Shown here piece after piece: positions 51,683-62,737 of a DNA stretch of 64,000 bases. The notes under the pieces were generated by a model. The model did no database searches. It was not told the origin of the DNA and saw nothing but the letters and a program-made list of their open reading frames with translations. The position numbers and the translations under genes were made by a program. The stretch is taken from positions 496,001 through 560,000 of the forward strand of contig NZ_CP031194.1 in NCBI RefSeq assembly GCF_003344965.1, read 5' to 3'. Origin of the DNA: Streptomyces paludis (GTDB lineage: Bacteria > Actinomycetota > Actinomycetes > Streptomycetales > Streptomycetaceae). Positions within the stretch are counted from its first letter, which is position 1. Every line of letters begins with the position of its first letter.

Positions 51683-52795
51683 ATGTGGCCAGGACAGCAG
51701 CCGCCCGGGGGCGAGCAGAACCCGCAGGACCCGAACCAGAACCCGTACCAGCAGCCGGGGTACCCACCGCCGAATCCGTACCAGCAGCCCGGCTACCAGC
51801 AGCCGGGCTATCCGCCGCAGCCGGACTACCAGCAGCAGCCGGTCCCTCCCCAGCAGCCCGGGTACCCGCAGCAGCCGGGTTACCCGGGGCCCAATCCGTA
51901 CCAGCAGCCGACCGTGCCGCAGTACGCCGTGCCGGGCCCGCCCGGCGGACCCATACCCGGCAAGGACGACGGAAAGAAGAAGACGGCCATCGTCGCCGTC
52001 GCCGCGGCCGCCGCGGTGGTGCTCGCCGCCGCGGGCACCGTGTACTTCGTGAACAAGGACGACGGTACGGACGACACGGCCGGCGGTGCCAAGTCCTCCG
52101 CGTCCGCCTCCGGTTCCGAGGAGCCGAGCGACTCGGCCTCCCTCGCGAACCCCCGGGACGGCTCGACCGCCGCCAAGCCGCAGATCGCGGGCTGGAAGGT
52201 GGTCACCAACCCCAAGCACGGCACCCAGTTCGACGTGCCGCCGGAGTGGGAGGTCAGCTCACCGGGCACCATCTCGGGCTACGAGGACGAGGCCAAGGGC
52301 GACGGTTCGCCCATCGTGTCCTTCTCCGCGCCCGCCTCCTACAAGTCCAAGTGGTGCTCCCAGGACACCGACAAGGACGGCAAGCTGGAGTACACCAGCC
52401 TCGCCGGTACGGGTACGAAGGGCGCCCGGGGCGCCAAGACCACCGCCGAGGCCGCGTCCAACGAGGCGGGCAACTGGGCCTGGGCCCCGTACGCGCAGCA
52501 CGAGCCGAAGAGCGCCCTCAAGGAGAAGATCACGGTCACGCCCGCCACGGACTACACGACCACGTCCGGGCTCAAGGGCAGTCTCTCGGAGGCCACCGCG
52601 ACCGGGATCACCAAGCGGAACAAGTGCGACTCGGACGGCAAGGCGTTCGCCTTCTCCTTCGCCAACGCCAACGGGGACTACTCGACCTGGATCCTGCACA
52701 GCGGCATGAACGTGCCCGACGAGCTGCCGGACGCGACGATCAAGAAGATCCTGAGCACCGTACGGCTGACGGGCGAGTCCCAGGGCACCTCCTGA
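51683..52795 (+). CDS. Membrane-anchored extracytoplasmic protein with PQQPGY repeats
   Basis: A 370-residue protein. The N-terminal ~95 residues are repeats of the type YQQPGYPPPNPYQQPGY, cytoplasmic and disordered. One transmembrane segment follows (TAIVAVAAAAAVVLAAAGTVYFV, about 101-122). Then a Ser/Asp/Glu linker and a ~220-residue outer domain (IAGWKVVTNPKHGTQFDVPP to IKKILSTVRL) with cysteines in KWCSQD and NKCDSD that could form a disulfide. No enzyme motif is seen. Similar architectures are common in Streptomyces, and the Tyr/Pro/Gln repeats may interact with other membrane proteins. Function unknown. Convergent with the spermidine-synthase-like gene. Confidence 0.75.
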   Translation: MWPGQQPPGGEQNPQDPNQNPYQQPGYPPPNPYQQPGYQQPGYPPQPDYQQQPVPPQQPGYPQQPGYPGPNPYQQPTVPQYAVPGPPGGPIPGKDDGKKKTAIVAVAAAAAVVLAAAGTVYFVNKDDGTDDTAGGAKSSASASGSEEPSDSASLANPRDGSTAAKPQIAGWKVVTNPKHGTQFDVPPEWEVSSPGTISGYEDEAKGDGSPIVSFSAPASYKSKWCSQDTDKDGKLEYTSLAGTGTKGARGAKTTAEAASNEAGNWAWAPYAQHEPKSALKEKITVTPATDYTTTSGLKGSLSEATATGITKRNKCDSDGKAFAFSFANANGDYSTWILHSGMNVPDELPDATIKKILSTVRLTGESQGTS

Positions 52796-52823
52796 CCGGC
52801 CCCGGCTCCGGGCCCCGGCTCTG

Positions 52824-53669
52824 TCAGCCGATACCGAACGCGCCGTCGGGCGGCCGGGGCGACGGCACCGCTCCGCTGTCCCGTACGGGCGCGGCGTCCC
52901 CGGTGAACCGCCGGAGCGCGGCGCCGTGTTCGACCCGCGCCGGAAAGGCGTCGGCGGCGGTGCGCCGGGCCAGCGCCGCGGTGTCGAACGGGGTCTGCGA
53001 GGCGAGCAGCACGGCGTTGCCGAAGCGCCGGCCGCGCAGCACACCCGGCTCCGCGACAAGCGCCAGCTCCGCGAAGACCGCCGCGAAGGTGGCCAGTTGG
53101 GAGCGGAGGAAGGCGAAGGGCGCCCCGTCGGCGAGATTGGCCGCGTAGACCCCGCCGGGGCGCAGCACCCGCGCGGTCTGCCGGGCGTACTCGACGGTGG
53201 TGAGATGGGCCGGCACCCGCGAGCCGCCGAACACGTCCCCGATCAGCACATCCACGGACCGGTCCGGGGCCGCCTCCAGCCACCGCCGGGCGTCCGCCGT
53301 GTGCACGGCGATTCCGGTCTCCTCCGGTATCGGCAGCAGCTCCGCCACCAGCGCCCGCAGCGCCGCGTCCGCCTCCACCACGTCCTGCGCCGATCCCGGC
53401 CGGGTCGCGGCGGTGTAGCGGGGCAGGGTGCAGCCCCCGCCGCCGAGATGGAGCACGGTGAGCGGCTCGCCCGCCCCGGCGGCGAGATCGACGACATGCG
53501 CCAGCCGCCGTACGTACTCGAACTCCAGATGCGCCGGCTCGTCCAGATCGACGTACGACTGCGGCGCCCCGTCCACCGTCAGCAGCCACGCCCGCTCCCG
53601 GTCCACATCGGGCAGCAGCTTCGCGGTGCCGTGGTCCACGGCGCGGATGACGGGGATCGGCTCGTTCAC
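52824..53669 (-). CDS. Spermidine-synthase-like methyltransferase-fold protein
   Basis: A 281-residue protein of the spermidine synthase superfamily. The nucleotide-fold motifs are LTVLHLGGGGCTLPRY, VVEADAALRAL and DVLIGDVFGGSRVPAHLTTVEY. The last stretch keeps the acidic residue expected at the active site, but the conserved propylamine-transferase DxxxD pattern is incomplete. Many actinomycete members are of unknown substrate. The GTG at 53669 is chosen because GGAG lies just upstream and the longer frame runs antisense into tuf3. It reads in the same direction as tuf3 and starts 76 bp after it, beyond that gene's terminator. Confidence 0.82.
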   Translation of the reverse strand: MNEPIPVIRAVDHGTAKLLPDVDRERAWLLTVDGAPQSYVDLDEPAHLEFEYVRRLAHVVDLAAGAGEPLTVLHLGGGGCTLPRYTAATRPGSAQDVVEADAALRALVAELLPIPEETGIAVHTADARRWLEAAPDRSVDVLIGDVFGGSRVPAHLTTVEYARQTARVLRPGGVYAANLADGAPFAFLRSQLATFAAVFAELALVAEPGVLRGRRFGNAVLLASQTPFDTAALARRTAADAFPARVEHGAALRRFTGDAAPVRDSGAVPSPRPPDGAFGIG

Positions 53670-53695
53670 CGCTCCATTGTGCGCCCCGGACAGCG

Positions 53696-53729
53696 GTGCG
53701 CCCGCCTCCCCGGGGGAAGGCGGGCGCAC
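53696..53729 (-). terminator. Terminator of the EF-Tu3 gene
   Basis: GTGCGCCCGCCT (53696-53707) is an exact inverted match to AGGCGGGCGCAC (53718-53729), a 12-bp stem with a 10-nt CCCCGGGGGA loop, 17 nt after the tuf3 stop on the minus strand. Confidence 0.88.
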
Positions 53730-53745
53730 GCCCGGTCCGTGACGT

Positions 53746-54915
53746 TCAGAGCAGCTCCGTGACCGTGCCGGCGCCGACCGTACGGCCGCCCTCGCGGATC
53801 GCGAAGCCGAGTCCGGCCTCCAGCGGGATGTCACGTCCCAGCTCGACGGTGAGGTCCACCGTGTCGCCGGGGCGCGCGACCGCCACCTCGCCCAGGTCGA
53901 CGTCACCGACGACATCGGCCGTACGGATATAGAACTGCGGCCGGTAGCCGCTGGTCAGCGGGGTGGTACGGCCGCCCTCGCGCGCCGAGAGCACATACAC
54001 CCGCGCGGTGAAGCGCCGGCTGGGCACAACGCTGCCGGGCGCCGCCACCACATGGCCGCGGCGGACCGCGTCGCGCGGCATGCCACGCAGCAGCAGCGCG
54101 ACGTTGTCACCGGCCTCGGCGGACTCCATCGGCTTGCCGAAGGTCTCCAGACCGGTCACCACCGTCTCCTGGTCGGCGCCCAGCACCATGACCCGGTCCC
54201 CGACCCGTACCGTGCCGCGCTCCACGGCGCCGGTGACGACCGTGCCGCGCCCGGTGATCGTCAGGACGTTCTCCACGGACAGCAGGAACGGCGCGTCCGT
54301 GTACCTGACGGGCATCGGCACATAGGTGTCGACGGCGTCGAGCAGCGCCTCCACGGACGCGGTCCAGCGCGGGTCGCCCTCCAGCGCCCGCAGGCCCGAC
54401 ACCCGTACGACGGGGGCCGCGTCGCCTCCGTACCCGTTGGCGGTGAGCAGCTCGCGCACCTCCAGCTCCACCAGATCCGTCAGCTCGTCGTCGCCCGCGT
54501 CGGCCTTGTTGATCGCCACGACGATGTGGTCGACGCCGACCTGACGGGCGAGCAGTACGTGCTCGGCCGTCTGCGGCATGATCCCGTCGAGCGCGGAGAC
54601 GACCAGGATCGCCCCGTCGAGCTGGGCGGCGCCGGTCACCATGTTCTTGATGTAGTCGGCGTGTCCGGGCATGTCGACATGCGCGTAGTGCCGGGTGTCC
54701 GTCTCGTACTCGACGTGCGAGATGTTGATGGTGATCCCGCGCGCGGCCTCCTCCGGCGCCCGGTCGATCCGGTCGAAGGGCACGTAGGTGCCGGTCCCCC
54801 GGTCGCTGAGGACCTTGGTGATGGCGGCGGTCAGTGTGGTCTTGCCATGGTCCACATGTCCCATGGTGCCGATGTTGAGATGCGGCTTGGTGCGGACGTA
54901 TGCCGTCTTGGGCAT
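53746..54915 (-). CDS. tuf3: Divergent elongation factor Tu (EF-Tu3 type)
   Basis: A 389-residue EF-Tu. GTPase motifs are G1 GHVDHGKT (residues 19-26), G2 RGITI, G3 DMPGHADY (normally DCPGHADY), G4 NKAD and G5 SGL (normally SAL). Domains 2 and 3 are complete ([36 protein letters not shown]). It is about eight residues shorter than housekeeping EF-Tu and clearly diverged. It is not in the str operon (no rpsL, rpsG or fusA nearby), which marks it as the accessory tuf3 known from Streptomyces coelicolor. Roles proposed for such copies are stress or stringent conditions and elfamycin tolerance. Upstream leader forms hairpins. Confidence 0.93.
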   Translation of the reverse strand: MPKTAYVRTKPHLNIGTMGHVDHGKTTLTAAITKVLSDRGTGTYVPFDRIDRAPEEAARGITINISHVEYETDTRHYAHVDMPGHADYIKNMVTGAAQLDGAILVVSALDGIMPQTAEHVLLARQVGVDHIVVAINKADAGDDELTDLVELEVRELLTANGYGGDAAPVVRVSGLRALEGDPRWTASVEALLDAVDTYVPMPVRYTDAPFLLSVENVLTITGRGTVVTGAVERGTVRVGDRVMVLGADQETVVTGLETFGKPMESAEAGDNVALLLRGMPRDAVRRGHVVAAPGSVVPSRRFTARVYVLSAREGGRTTPLTSGYRPQFYIRTADVVGDVDLGEVAVARPGDTVDLTVELGRDIPLEAGLGFAIREGGRTVGAGTVTELL

Positions 54916-55206
54916 GATCGTTGTCCCTGTGCTCGAAGCGGTGAGCGGGACCCCTGAGCCTTGCCGACCCTCCCCCTGCGGGGTCCGCCGGACGATCCGG
55001 GAAGGGTCAGCTTCGGGCGCCGCCGAGGGGCGCCGATGCGGTTGCGTCCACCGCGGCAGCCTTCGGCGCGTCCGCGACTGCGGACGGCGCTGCGAGGAAG
55101 GCGTACCGGGACATGCCCCTGATCCTGACGCATCGTCGGCGGCGCGTCGAATGGTTTTCGCGTGGCCGTGGCGTCCCGGTTCATCCGCGTCGGCTAGTCT
55201 CCCGGG
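54916..55206. other. Leader region of tuf3 with nested hairpins
   Basis: GACCCTCCCC (54966-54975) pairs with GGGAAGGGTC (54999-55008) at 9 of 10 positions. CGTCCGC-GACT-GCGGACG (55069-55086) is a perfect 7-bp hairpin inside GCCTTC/GAAGGC (55059-55064 with 55097-55102). On the minus strand these lie ahead of tuf3 and may form a structured leader. AGGGACAACGATC precedes the tuf3 ATG. A -10-like TAGTCT at 55195-55200 serves the plus-strand gene. Confidence 0.5.
55195..55200 (+). promoter_or_regulatory. -10 element (TAGTCT) of the TVP38-family gene
   Basis: TAGTCT is followed by 6 nt (CCCGGG) and the ATG at 55207: leaderless spacing with no ribosome binding site. Confidence 0.5.
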
Positions 55207-55926
55207 ATGCTCGACACCGCCACCGGGCCCGCCCCCGGCACCGTCGCCGGGCCTCCCCCCGGCCGCGCCGTCCGCTGGTCCCGGGCGCTGCTCTCCCCCT
55301 GGTCACGGCTGGCCCTGCTGGTGGCCCTGCTGGCCTCCGCGCTCTCGGTCGTCCTGCTGTACGAGCCGCAGCGGCTCCTCGCCGACGGCTGGCCGCCCCG
55401 GGTCGCGGGCGGCGCGGCGGTGCTGCTGTTCGCCGTGGCGTACGGCCTGTGCGCGGTCGCGTTCGTCCCCCGCCCGCTGCTGAATCTCGCCGCGGGCGCG
55501 CTGTTCGGCTCGGGGTACGGTCTGGCCGCCGCCCTGGCCGGCACCGTGCTCGCCGCGGGTCTCTCCTTCGGCCTCGGCCGCCTCCTGGGCCAGGACGCGC
55601 TGCGGCCCCTGCTGCGGGGGCGCTGGCTGAAGGCTGCGGACGGCCAGCTGAGCGGCCACGGCTTCCGCTCGATGCTCGCGATCCGGCTCTTCCCCGGTGT
55701 CCCCTTCGCCGCGGCGAACTACGGCGCCGCCGTCTCCACGATGCGCTGGACGCCGTTCCTGACCGCGACGGCGCTCGGTTCGATCCCCAACACCGCGGCG
55801 TATGTCATCGCGGGCAGCCGCGCGTCCTCCCCGATGTCACCGCTGTTCCTGTGCGCGATGGGGTTCATCGTGGTGACGGGGGTGGGGGCGGCGGTCGTGG
55901 CGTGGCGCCGCGTCTCCGCCCGTTGA
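55207..55926 (+). CDS. TVP38/TMEM64-family (SNARE-associated) membrane protein
   Basis: A 239-residue membrane protein with about five or six transmembrane segments of the DedA-related VTT/TVP38 family. The core is [22 protein letters not shown], ... [12 protein letters not shown] and [20 protein letters not shown]. Such proteins are thought to act in membrane lipid scrambling or transport. Its last 90 bases overlap, on the opposite strand, the 3' end of the meaB frame. Confidence 0.87.
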   Translation: MLDTATGPAPGTVAGPPPGRAVRWSRALLSPWSRLALLVALLASALSVVLLYEPQRLLADGWPPRVAGGAAVLLFAVAYGLCAVAFVPRPLLNLAAGALFGSGYGLAAALAGTVLAAGLSFGLGRLLGQDALRPLLRGRWLKAADGQLSGHGFRSMLAIRLFPGVPFAAANYGAAVSTMRWTPFLTATALGSIPNTAAYVIAGSRASSPMSPLFLCAMGFIVVTGVGAAVVAWRRVSAR

Positions 55927-56925
55927 CGCCTCCCCCTGTCCGGGCGGCGAGAGCGCCTCGATCAGCCGCTCCGCGGCGAGCGTCGCCGTCAGACGGCCCT
56001 CCCGGACCTCCCGTTCCAGCTCCGGGGCCAGCGCCCGTACCCCCGGGTCCTCCCGGAGCCGGTCCAGCAGATGGTCGCGGACCATGGTCCAGGTCCAGTC
56101 GACCTGCTGGTCGCTGCGTTTACGGGCGAGACGGCCGTCCGCCGCGAGGATCTCGCGGTGCTGTTCCAGCCGGGACCAGACCGTGTCGAGGCCGGTGGAC
56201 TCGCGCGCGCTGCACGTGAGGACCGGTGGTGTCCAGGCCGCGTCGACGGGGTGCATCAGCCGCAGCGCGCCGGCGAGTTCACGGGCCGCGGCGCGGGCAT
56301 CGCGTTCGAAGGGGCCGTCGGCCTTGTTGACGGCGATGACGTCGGCGAGTTCGAGGACGCCCTTCTTGATGCCCTGGAGCTGGTCGCCGGTGCGGGCGAG
56401 GGTGAGCAGGAGGAAGGTGTCGACCATGTTGGCGACGGTGGTCTCGGACTGGCCGACGCCGACGGTTTCGACGAGGACGACGTCGTATCCGGCGGCCTCC
56501 ATCACGATGATGGTCTCGCGGGTGGCCTTGGCGACACCGCCGAGCGTACCGGCGGTGGGTGAGGGCCGGACGAACGCGGCGGGATCTACGGCGAGGCGCT
56601 CCATACGGGTCTTGTCGCCGAGGATCGAGCCGCCGGTACGGGTGGAGGAGGGGTCGACGGCGAGAACGGCGACGCGGTGGCCGAGGCCGGTGAGCAGGGT
56701 GCCGAGCGCGTCGATGAAGGTGGATTTGCCGACGCCGGGGACGCCGCTGATACCGATCCGGCGGGCGTTGCCGGAGTGCGGGAGGAGCTGGGTCAGCAGC
56801 CGCTGGGCGAGGCGGCGGTGGTCGGGGCGGGTGGACTCCACGAGGGTGATGGCGCGGGCGATGTACGCGCGGGAGCCGTCGAGGACGCCTTTGGCGTACG
56901 TGTCGACGTCGATCGGGGGCGGCAC
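55837..56925 (-). CDS. meaB: Methylmalonyl-CoA mutase-associated GTPase MeaB
   Basis: A 362-residue G3E-type P-loop GTPase that protects and reactivates methylmalonyl-CoA mutase by gating cobalamin loading. Walker A is GVPGVGKST (residues 61-69); [34 protein letters not shown] (switch/Walker B) and [10 protein letters not shown] (NKxD) are intact. The GTG at 56925 has GAGAGG upstream and lies 4 nt after the mutB stop. The conserved protein ends near ERLIEAL; the last ~35 residues ([20 protein letters not shown]) are a His/Arg-rich extension read across the end of the opposite-strand TVP38 gene. Third gene of the mutA-mutB-meaB operon. Confidence 0.93.
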   Translation of the reverse strand: MPPPIDVDTYAKGVLDGSRAYIARAITLVESTRPDHRRLAQRLLTQLLPHSGNARRIGISGVPGVGKSTFIDALGTLLTGLGHRVAVLAVDPSSTRTGGSILGDKTRMERLAVDPAAFVRPSPTAGTLGGVAKATRETIIVMEAAGYDVVLVETVGVGQSETTVANMVDTFLLLTLARTGDQLQGIKKGVLELADVIAVNKADGPFERDARAAARELAGALRLMHPVDAAWTPPVLTCSARESTGLDTVWSRLEQHREILAADGRLARKRSDQQVDWTWTMVRDHLLDRLREDPGVRALAPELEREVREGRLTATLAAERLIEALSPPGQGEASTGGDAAPRHDRRPHPRHHDEPHRAQEQR

Positions 56926-56929
56926 GCGG

Positions 56930-59139
<2,210 letters not shown>

Positions 59140-59140
<1 letters not shown>

Positions 59141-61026
59141 CACGCCACTCCCATCCGGTCGAGGACGGAGGTGAGGACGGCGACCGCGTCGCCGCCCGCG
59201 ACGACGAACTCGTCGACTCCGGCCTGAAGATATGTCTCGCGCAGGTCGCCGGGGCGTCCGGCGAGGAACACCCGTTGCGCGCCCGCGGACTTGAGCGCCT
59301 CGGCGACGGGCGCGGCGCCCTCGGCGTACAGCGCGTCGCTGGAGCAGAGGCAGGCGACGGCGGCGCCGCTGCGGGTGAAGGCGTCGGCGGCGGTGGCCGC
59401 GTCGACGGACACCGGGTCGTGTACGGGTTCGATACCGCCGGCCTGGAAGAGTCCGGCGGCGAAGGCGGCGCGGGCCGTGTGGGCGGCGGCGGGCCCGAGG
59501 GCGGCGAGAAAGACCCGGGGGCGGGCGCCGGTCGCGGCGAGGTGCGCGTCGGAGCGGGCGCGCAGCGCCTCGTACGCGTCGTCGCGGTGGACGGAGGGCA
59601 GCCCGCCGGCGGGGGCGGGCGGCGCTGTCTCGCGTACGACGGGGACCTGGCCGAGCTGGGGGAACTCGCTGACGCCGGTGATGGGTTCGCGCCGGGTGGC
59701 CAGCTTCGCGGAGCGCTCCCGCCAGGTGGCGGCAAGCCGTTCGCCGATGAGGCCGGAGCGCAGGGCGGCGCGCTGGCCGCCGGCGCGTTCGATCTCCTGG
59801 AACCAGTCCCAGGCGGCGTGGGCGAGCGCGTCGGTGAGCGACTCGACGTACCAGGAGCCGCCCGCCGGGTCGATGACCCGGCCGAGGTGGGACTCCTCCA
59901 GCAGGATGGTGGAGGTGTTCCGGGCGATCCGGCGGGCGAAGGCGTCGGAGAGTCCGAGGGGGTGGTCGAAGGGCAGGACGGTGACGGAGTCGGCGCCGCC
60001 CAGACCGGCGGCCAGGGAGGCGACCGTGGTGCGGAGCATGTTCACCCAGGGGTCGCGGCGGGTCATCATCACCGATGAGGTGACGGCGTGCTGGCGCTGC
60101 GCGGCGGCGGGCGCGGGGGCGCCGCACACCTCGGCGACGCGGGCCCAGAGCCGGCGCGCGGCCCGGAGCTTGGCGATGGTGAGGAACTGGTCGGCGGTGG
60201 CCGCGTAACGGAATTCGAGCTGGCCGCAGGCTTCTTCGACGGAGAGCCCGGCGGCGGTCAGATCGCGCAGCCAGCCGACGCCGGTGGCGAGCGAGCAGCC
60301 CAGCTCCTGGGCGTCGGAGGCGCCGGCCTCGTGGTACGGCAGGGCGTCCACGGCGACGGCGCGCAGCCCGGGGTACTCCCGGGCGCAGAGCGCGGCCAGC
60401 TCGGCGGCGGTCCCGGTGGCGCCGGCCTCCTCCCGTCCCGTACGGGCGAGGACGCCGACCGGGTCGGCGCCGAGGGTGCCGCGCACCGCGTCGCGGGCCA
60501 CCCCGCGCTCGTCGTGGAGCCGGAGCAGCGCGCGGGCGGCGGGGCCGAACTCCTCGCCGGCGTCGAGGGCGAGGGGCGCGAGGTCGAGATACACGCCGTC
60601 GAGGACGGCGGGCAGCGCCTCGACCGGCACCCCGGATCCGCCCAGGGCCAGCCAGAGGGAGGTGACCCCGTTCTCCAGGTCGGCGAGGACGGCCTCGTTG
60701 ACGCGCGCGGGGTCGGTGCCGGTGTGCCGCTGCCGTACGTCCCAGCCGGAGACCGCGCCGCCCTCGGCCCTGCCTCCCCGGGTGTACGGCGCGAAGCCGG
60801 GGTATCCGGCGCCGGGGGCGCTCGCGGGCGCGTCGTCGGCGGTGTAGAGGGGACGGGTGACCAGCCCGTCCTGGAGCGCGGTGGCGAGCGCGTCCTCGGC
60901 GGCCGGCCCGGTGAGATCCCGGCCCGACTTGCGCAGGACACCCGCCACCAGGCCCTGCCACTGCTCTCGGGTGGGGTCGGGGAACTCCGCTGCCAGGGAT
61001 AGCCCGTCTTCAGGCAGGACCGTCAT
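59140..61026 (-). CDS. mutA: Methylmalonyl-CoA mutase, small subunit
   Basis: A 628-residue non-catalytic partner of MutB. The barrel half resembles the large subunit ([60 protein letters not shown]). The C-terminal Rossmann-like domain is degenerate: the DxHxxG cobalamin motif is missing ([20 protein letters not shown] instead), as expected for the small subunit. The ATG at 61026 follows a -10-like TACGAT by 7 nt, so the operon mRNA is probably leaderless. First gene of mutA-mutB-meaB. Confidence 0.94.
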
Positions 61027-61033
61027 GGGCCAG

Positions 61034-61039
61034 ATCGTA
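61034..61039 (-). promoter_or_regulatory. -10 element (TACGAT) of the mutA-mutB-meaB operon
   Basis: On the minus strand TACGAT, 7 nt, then the mutA ATG at 61026; no Shine-Dalgarno sequence. No obvious -35. Confidence 0.5.
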
Positions 61040-61306
61040 GGGCAGCGCGCCGGAGCCGCAGCAGAGCGCCTCACTGTGATCTATCCCTCCCCTCCGAACG
61101 GCAGGTCAGGTGATTTCACGGACCGTCAGATGCAAGACGCGGCACGGGTCGGCGGAGTCGGCGCTCCGTGGCGTTCAGGTACATGCCACTGTCCCGTAAC
61201 CCTTGAGCGTTAAGCTGGCGGAGACCGGAACGTAAGCCTCATTTCGCCACTGCGCCGCGCTTCGACCGGTCAGTGCATATACCTTTCTTGGATGGCGTAG
61301 TACCTC
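61040..61306. other. Divergent promoter region between mutA and uppP
   Basis: About 267 bp without a gene. Toward uppP there are AT-rich elements (CGTAACCCTTGAGCGTTAAG at 61195-61214, GTGCATATACC near 61275) but no -10/-35 pair I can defend; GGAAC at 61227-61231 could be an ECF-type -35. The region before uppP lacks a clear ribosome binding site, with only GGATGG about 12 nt before the ATG. Confidence 0.35.
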
Positions 61307-62179
61307 ATGTCTTGGTTCGAATCATTCGTCCTCGGGCTTGTCCAGGGACTGACCGAGTTCCTGCCCATCTCGTCCAGCGCGCATCTGCGGCTGACCGCGG
61401 CGTTCGCCGGCTGGCAGGATCCGGGGGCGGCGTTCACCGCGATCTCCCAGATCGGCACGGAGGCGGCCGTCCTGATCTATTTCAGGAAGGACATCGCGCG
61501 GATCCTCTCCGCCTGGTTCCGTTCCCTGACGGACAAGGAGATGCGCCGGGACCAGGACGCGCGGATGGGGTGGCTGGTCATCGTCGGGTCGATCCCGATC
61601 GGGGTCCTCGGTGTCACCCTCAAGGACCAGATCAACGGCCCGTTCCGGGATCTGCGGCTGATCGCGGTCACGCTGATCGTGATGGGGCTCGTCCTCGGCT
61701 TCGCGGACCGGCTGGCGGCGCGCGACGAGACGGGCGCGCGGCACCGGGTCGCCAAGGAGCGCAAGTCGCTGAAGGAGCTGAGCGTCCGGGACGGTCTGAT
61801 CTTCGGCTTCTGCCAGGCCATGGCGCTGGTCCCGGGCGTGTCCCGCTCCGGCGCGACGATCAGCGGCGGTCTGCTGATGGGCTACACGCGTGAGGCGGCG
61901 GCGCGCTACTCGTTCCTGCTGGCGATTCCGGCGGTGCTGGCCTCGGGCGCGTACGAACTGAAGGACGTGGGCGAAGGGCATGTGGAGTGGGGGCCGACGA
62001 TCTTCGCGACGGTGATCGCGTTCGCGGTGGGATACGCGGTCATCGCGTGGTTCATGAAATACATCACCACCAAGAGCTTCATGCCGTTCGTGATCTACCG
62101 CGTGCTGCTGGGCATCGCCCTGTTCGTGCTGGTCGGGACGGACACGCTGAGCCCGCACGCGGGCGAGTCGGCGGGCTGA
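61307..62179 (+). CDS. uppP: Undecaprenyl-diphosphatase UppP (BacA)
   Basis: A 290-residue membrane enzyme that dephosphorylates undecaprenyl diphosphate to recycle the lipid carrier for peptidoglycan and teichoic acid synthesis; overexpression gives bacitracin resistance. Both signature motifs are present: QGLTEFLPISSSAHL (residues 14-28, catalytic Glu and Ser) and PGVSRSGATI (catalytic Arg). About eight hydrophobic segments follow the family pattern. Length is normal. It is followed by a strong terminator, so it is monocistronic. Confidence 0.96.
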   Translation: MSWFESFVLGLVQGLTEFLPISSSAHLRLTAAFAGWQDPGAAFTAISQIGTEAAVLIYFRKDIARILSAWFRSLTDKEMRRDQDARMGWLVIVGSIPIGVLGVTLKDQINGPFRDLRLIAVTLIVMGLVLGFADRLAARDETGARHRVAKERKSLKELSVRDGLIFGFCQAMALVPGVSRSGATISGGLLMGYTREAAARYSFLLAIPAVLASGAYELKDVGEGHVEWGPTIFATVIAFAVGYAVIAWFMKYITTKSFMPFVIYRVLLGIALFVLVGTDTLSPHAGESAG

Positions 62180-62203
62180 CGCCCGGCCGATTCCCGGGGT
62201 TGC

Positions 62204-62239
62204 GCGCTCCCGGCGTGTTCTGTGTCACGCGGGGAGCGC
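62204..62239 (+). terminator. Terminator of uppP
   Basis: A 14-bp stem with one mismatch (62204-62217 with 62226-62239; GCGCTCCC / GGGAGCGC at the base) and an 8-nt TTCTGTGT loop, 24 nt after the stop. Confidence 0.85.
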
Positions 62240-62292
62240 GGAGTGTGACCAAGAACGCGCCCCGAACGGCCACCGGCGCACGCCCCCGGCTC

Positions 62293-62298
62293 TAGGGT
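62293..62298 (+). promoter_or_regulatory. -10 element (TAGGGT) of the 56-aa gene
   Basis: TAGGGT is followed by 6 nt (TGTCGT) and the ATG at 62305. The spacing matches the other leaderless candidates of this window. Confidence 0.5.
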
Positions 62299-62304
62299 TG
62301 TCGT

Positions 62305-62475
62305 ATGTCCTCTTCTTCCGCACCCGCTTCCCGGGCCTCCGGCGCCGCCGCGGCCAACGAGCGCATTCGCGCGCTTGTCGACGCGGCCGACGGAACATGG
62401 CCCGCGGAGGCGTACGAGGTACTCCTCCTGGAGTGGGCCGAGGCCCTGCACGCCGAGGTCGACGCGGCGGCGTAG
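62305..62475 (+). CDS. Small conserved-looking protein of 56 residues
   Basis: An open frame of 57 codons including a TAG stop. The product starts with a Ser/Ala-rich stretch (MSSSSAPASRASGAAAANER) followed by an acidic amphipathic helical part (IRALVDAADGTWPAEAYEVL, LLEWAEALHAEVDAAA). Support for it being real: strong third-position G/C bias in the second half, a -10 box at leaderless spacing, location as its own unit between two terminator/operator regions, and a helical composition unlike random frames. No domain is recognised and no function is proposed. Confidence 0.65.
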   Translation: MSSSSAPASRASGAAAANERIRALVDAADGTWPAEAYEVLLLEWAEALHAEVDAAA

Positions 62476-62582
62476 CGCGCTCCTGCCGCCGCCGTCCCCC
62501 CGTCCCTCGCGCTCCCACTGCACCACCCCGCACCGCACACCCGCATCACCACCGCACCGCCCGCCGCACCCGTGAGGGAGCG

Positions 62583-62664
62583 CCGGGCGGTGTCCGCTGC
62601 CCCATGGGGCAGCGCGGAGTGCCCGGTTCCCGCGGGGCGGCGGGCTGGACGGTCCGCGGACCGT
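62583..62664. promoter_or_regulatory. Two perfect palindromes upstream of the DUF4157 gene
   Basis: CGCTGCCCCATGGGGCAGCG (62595-62614) is a perfect 20-bp palindrome, nested in a 44-bp quasi-palindrome with CCGGGC...GCCCGG outer arms (62583-62626). ACGGTCCGCGGACCGT (62649-62664) is a perfect 16-bp palindrome. The 262-bp gap 62476-62737 holds no gene. They may be operators or hairpins of the leader. Confidence 0.6.
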
Positions 62665-62737
62665 GGCGCCAGGGTGGGACGGTGGACAGGTCCGCCGTCC
62701 CGCGGCGCGGCCACGGCACCGGCCGGAGGAGACGGAG

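Noticed and set aside
54916..55206. Riboswitch upstream of tuf3
   Set aside because: Hairpins are real, but no conserved aptamer pattern known to me is recognisable, so only a structured leader is claimed.
61040..61306. SigE-type ECF promoter for uppP
   Set aside because: GGAAC is present at 61227 but no matching -10 follows at 16-17 bp.
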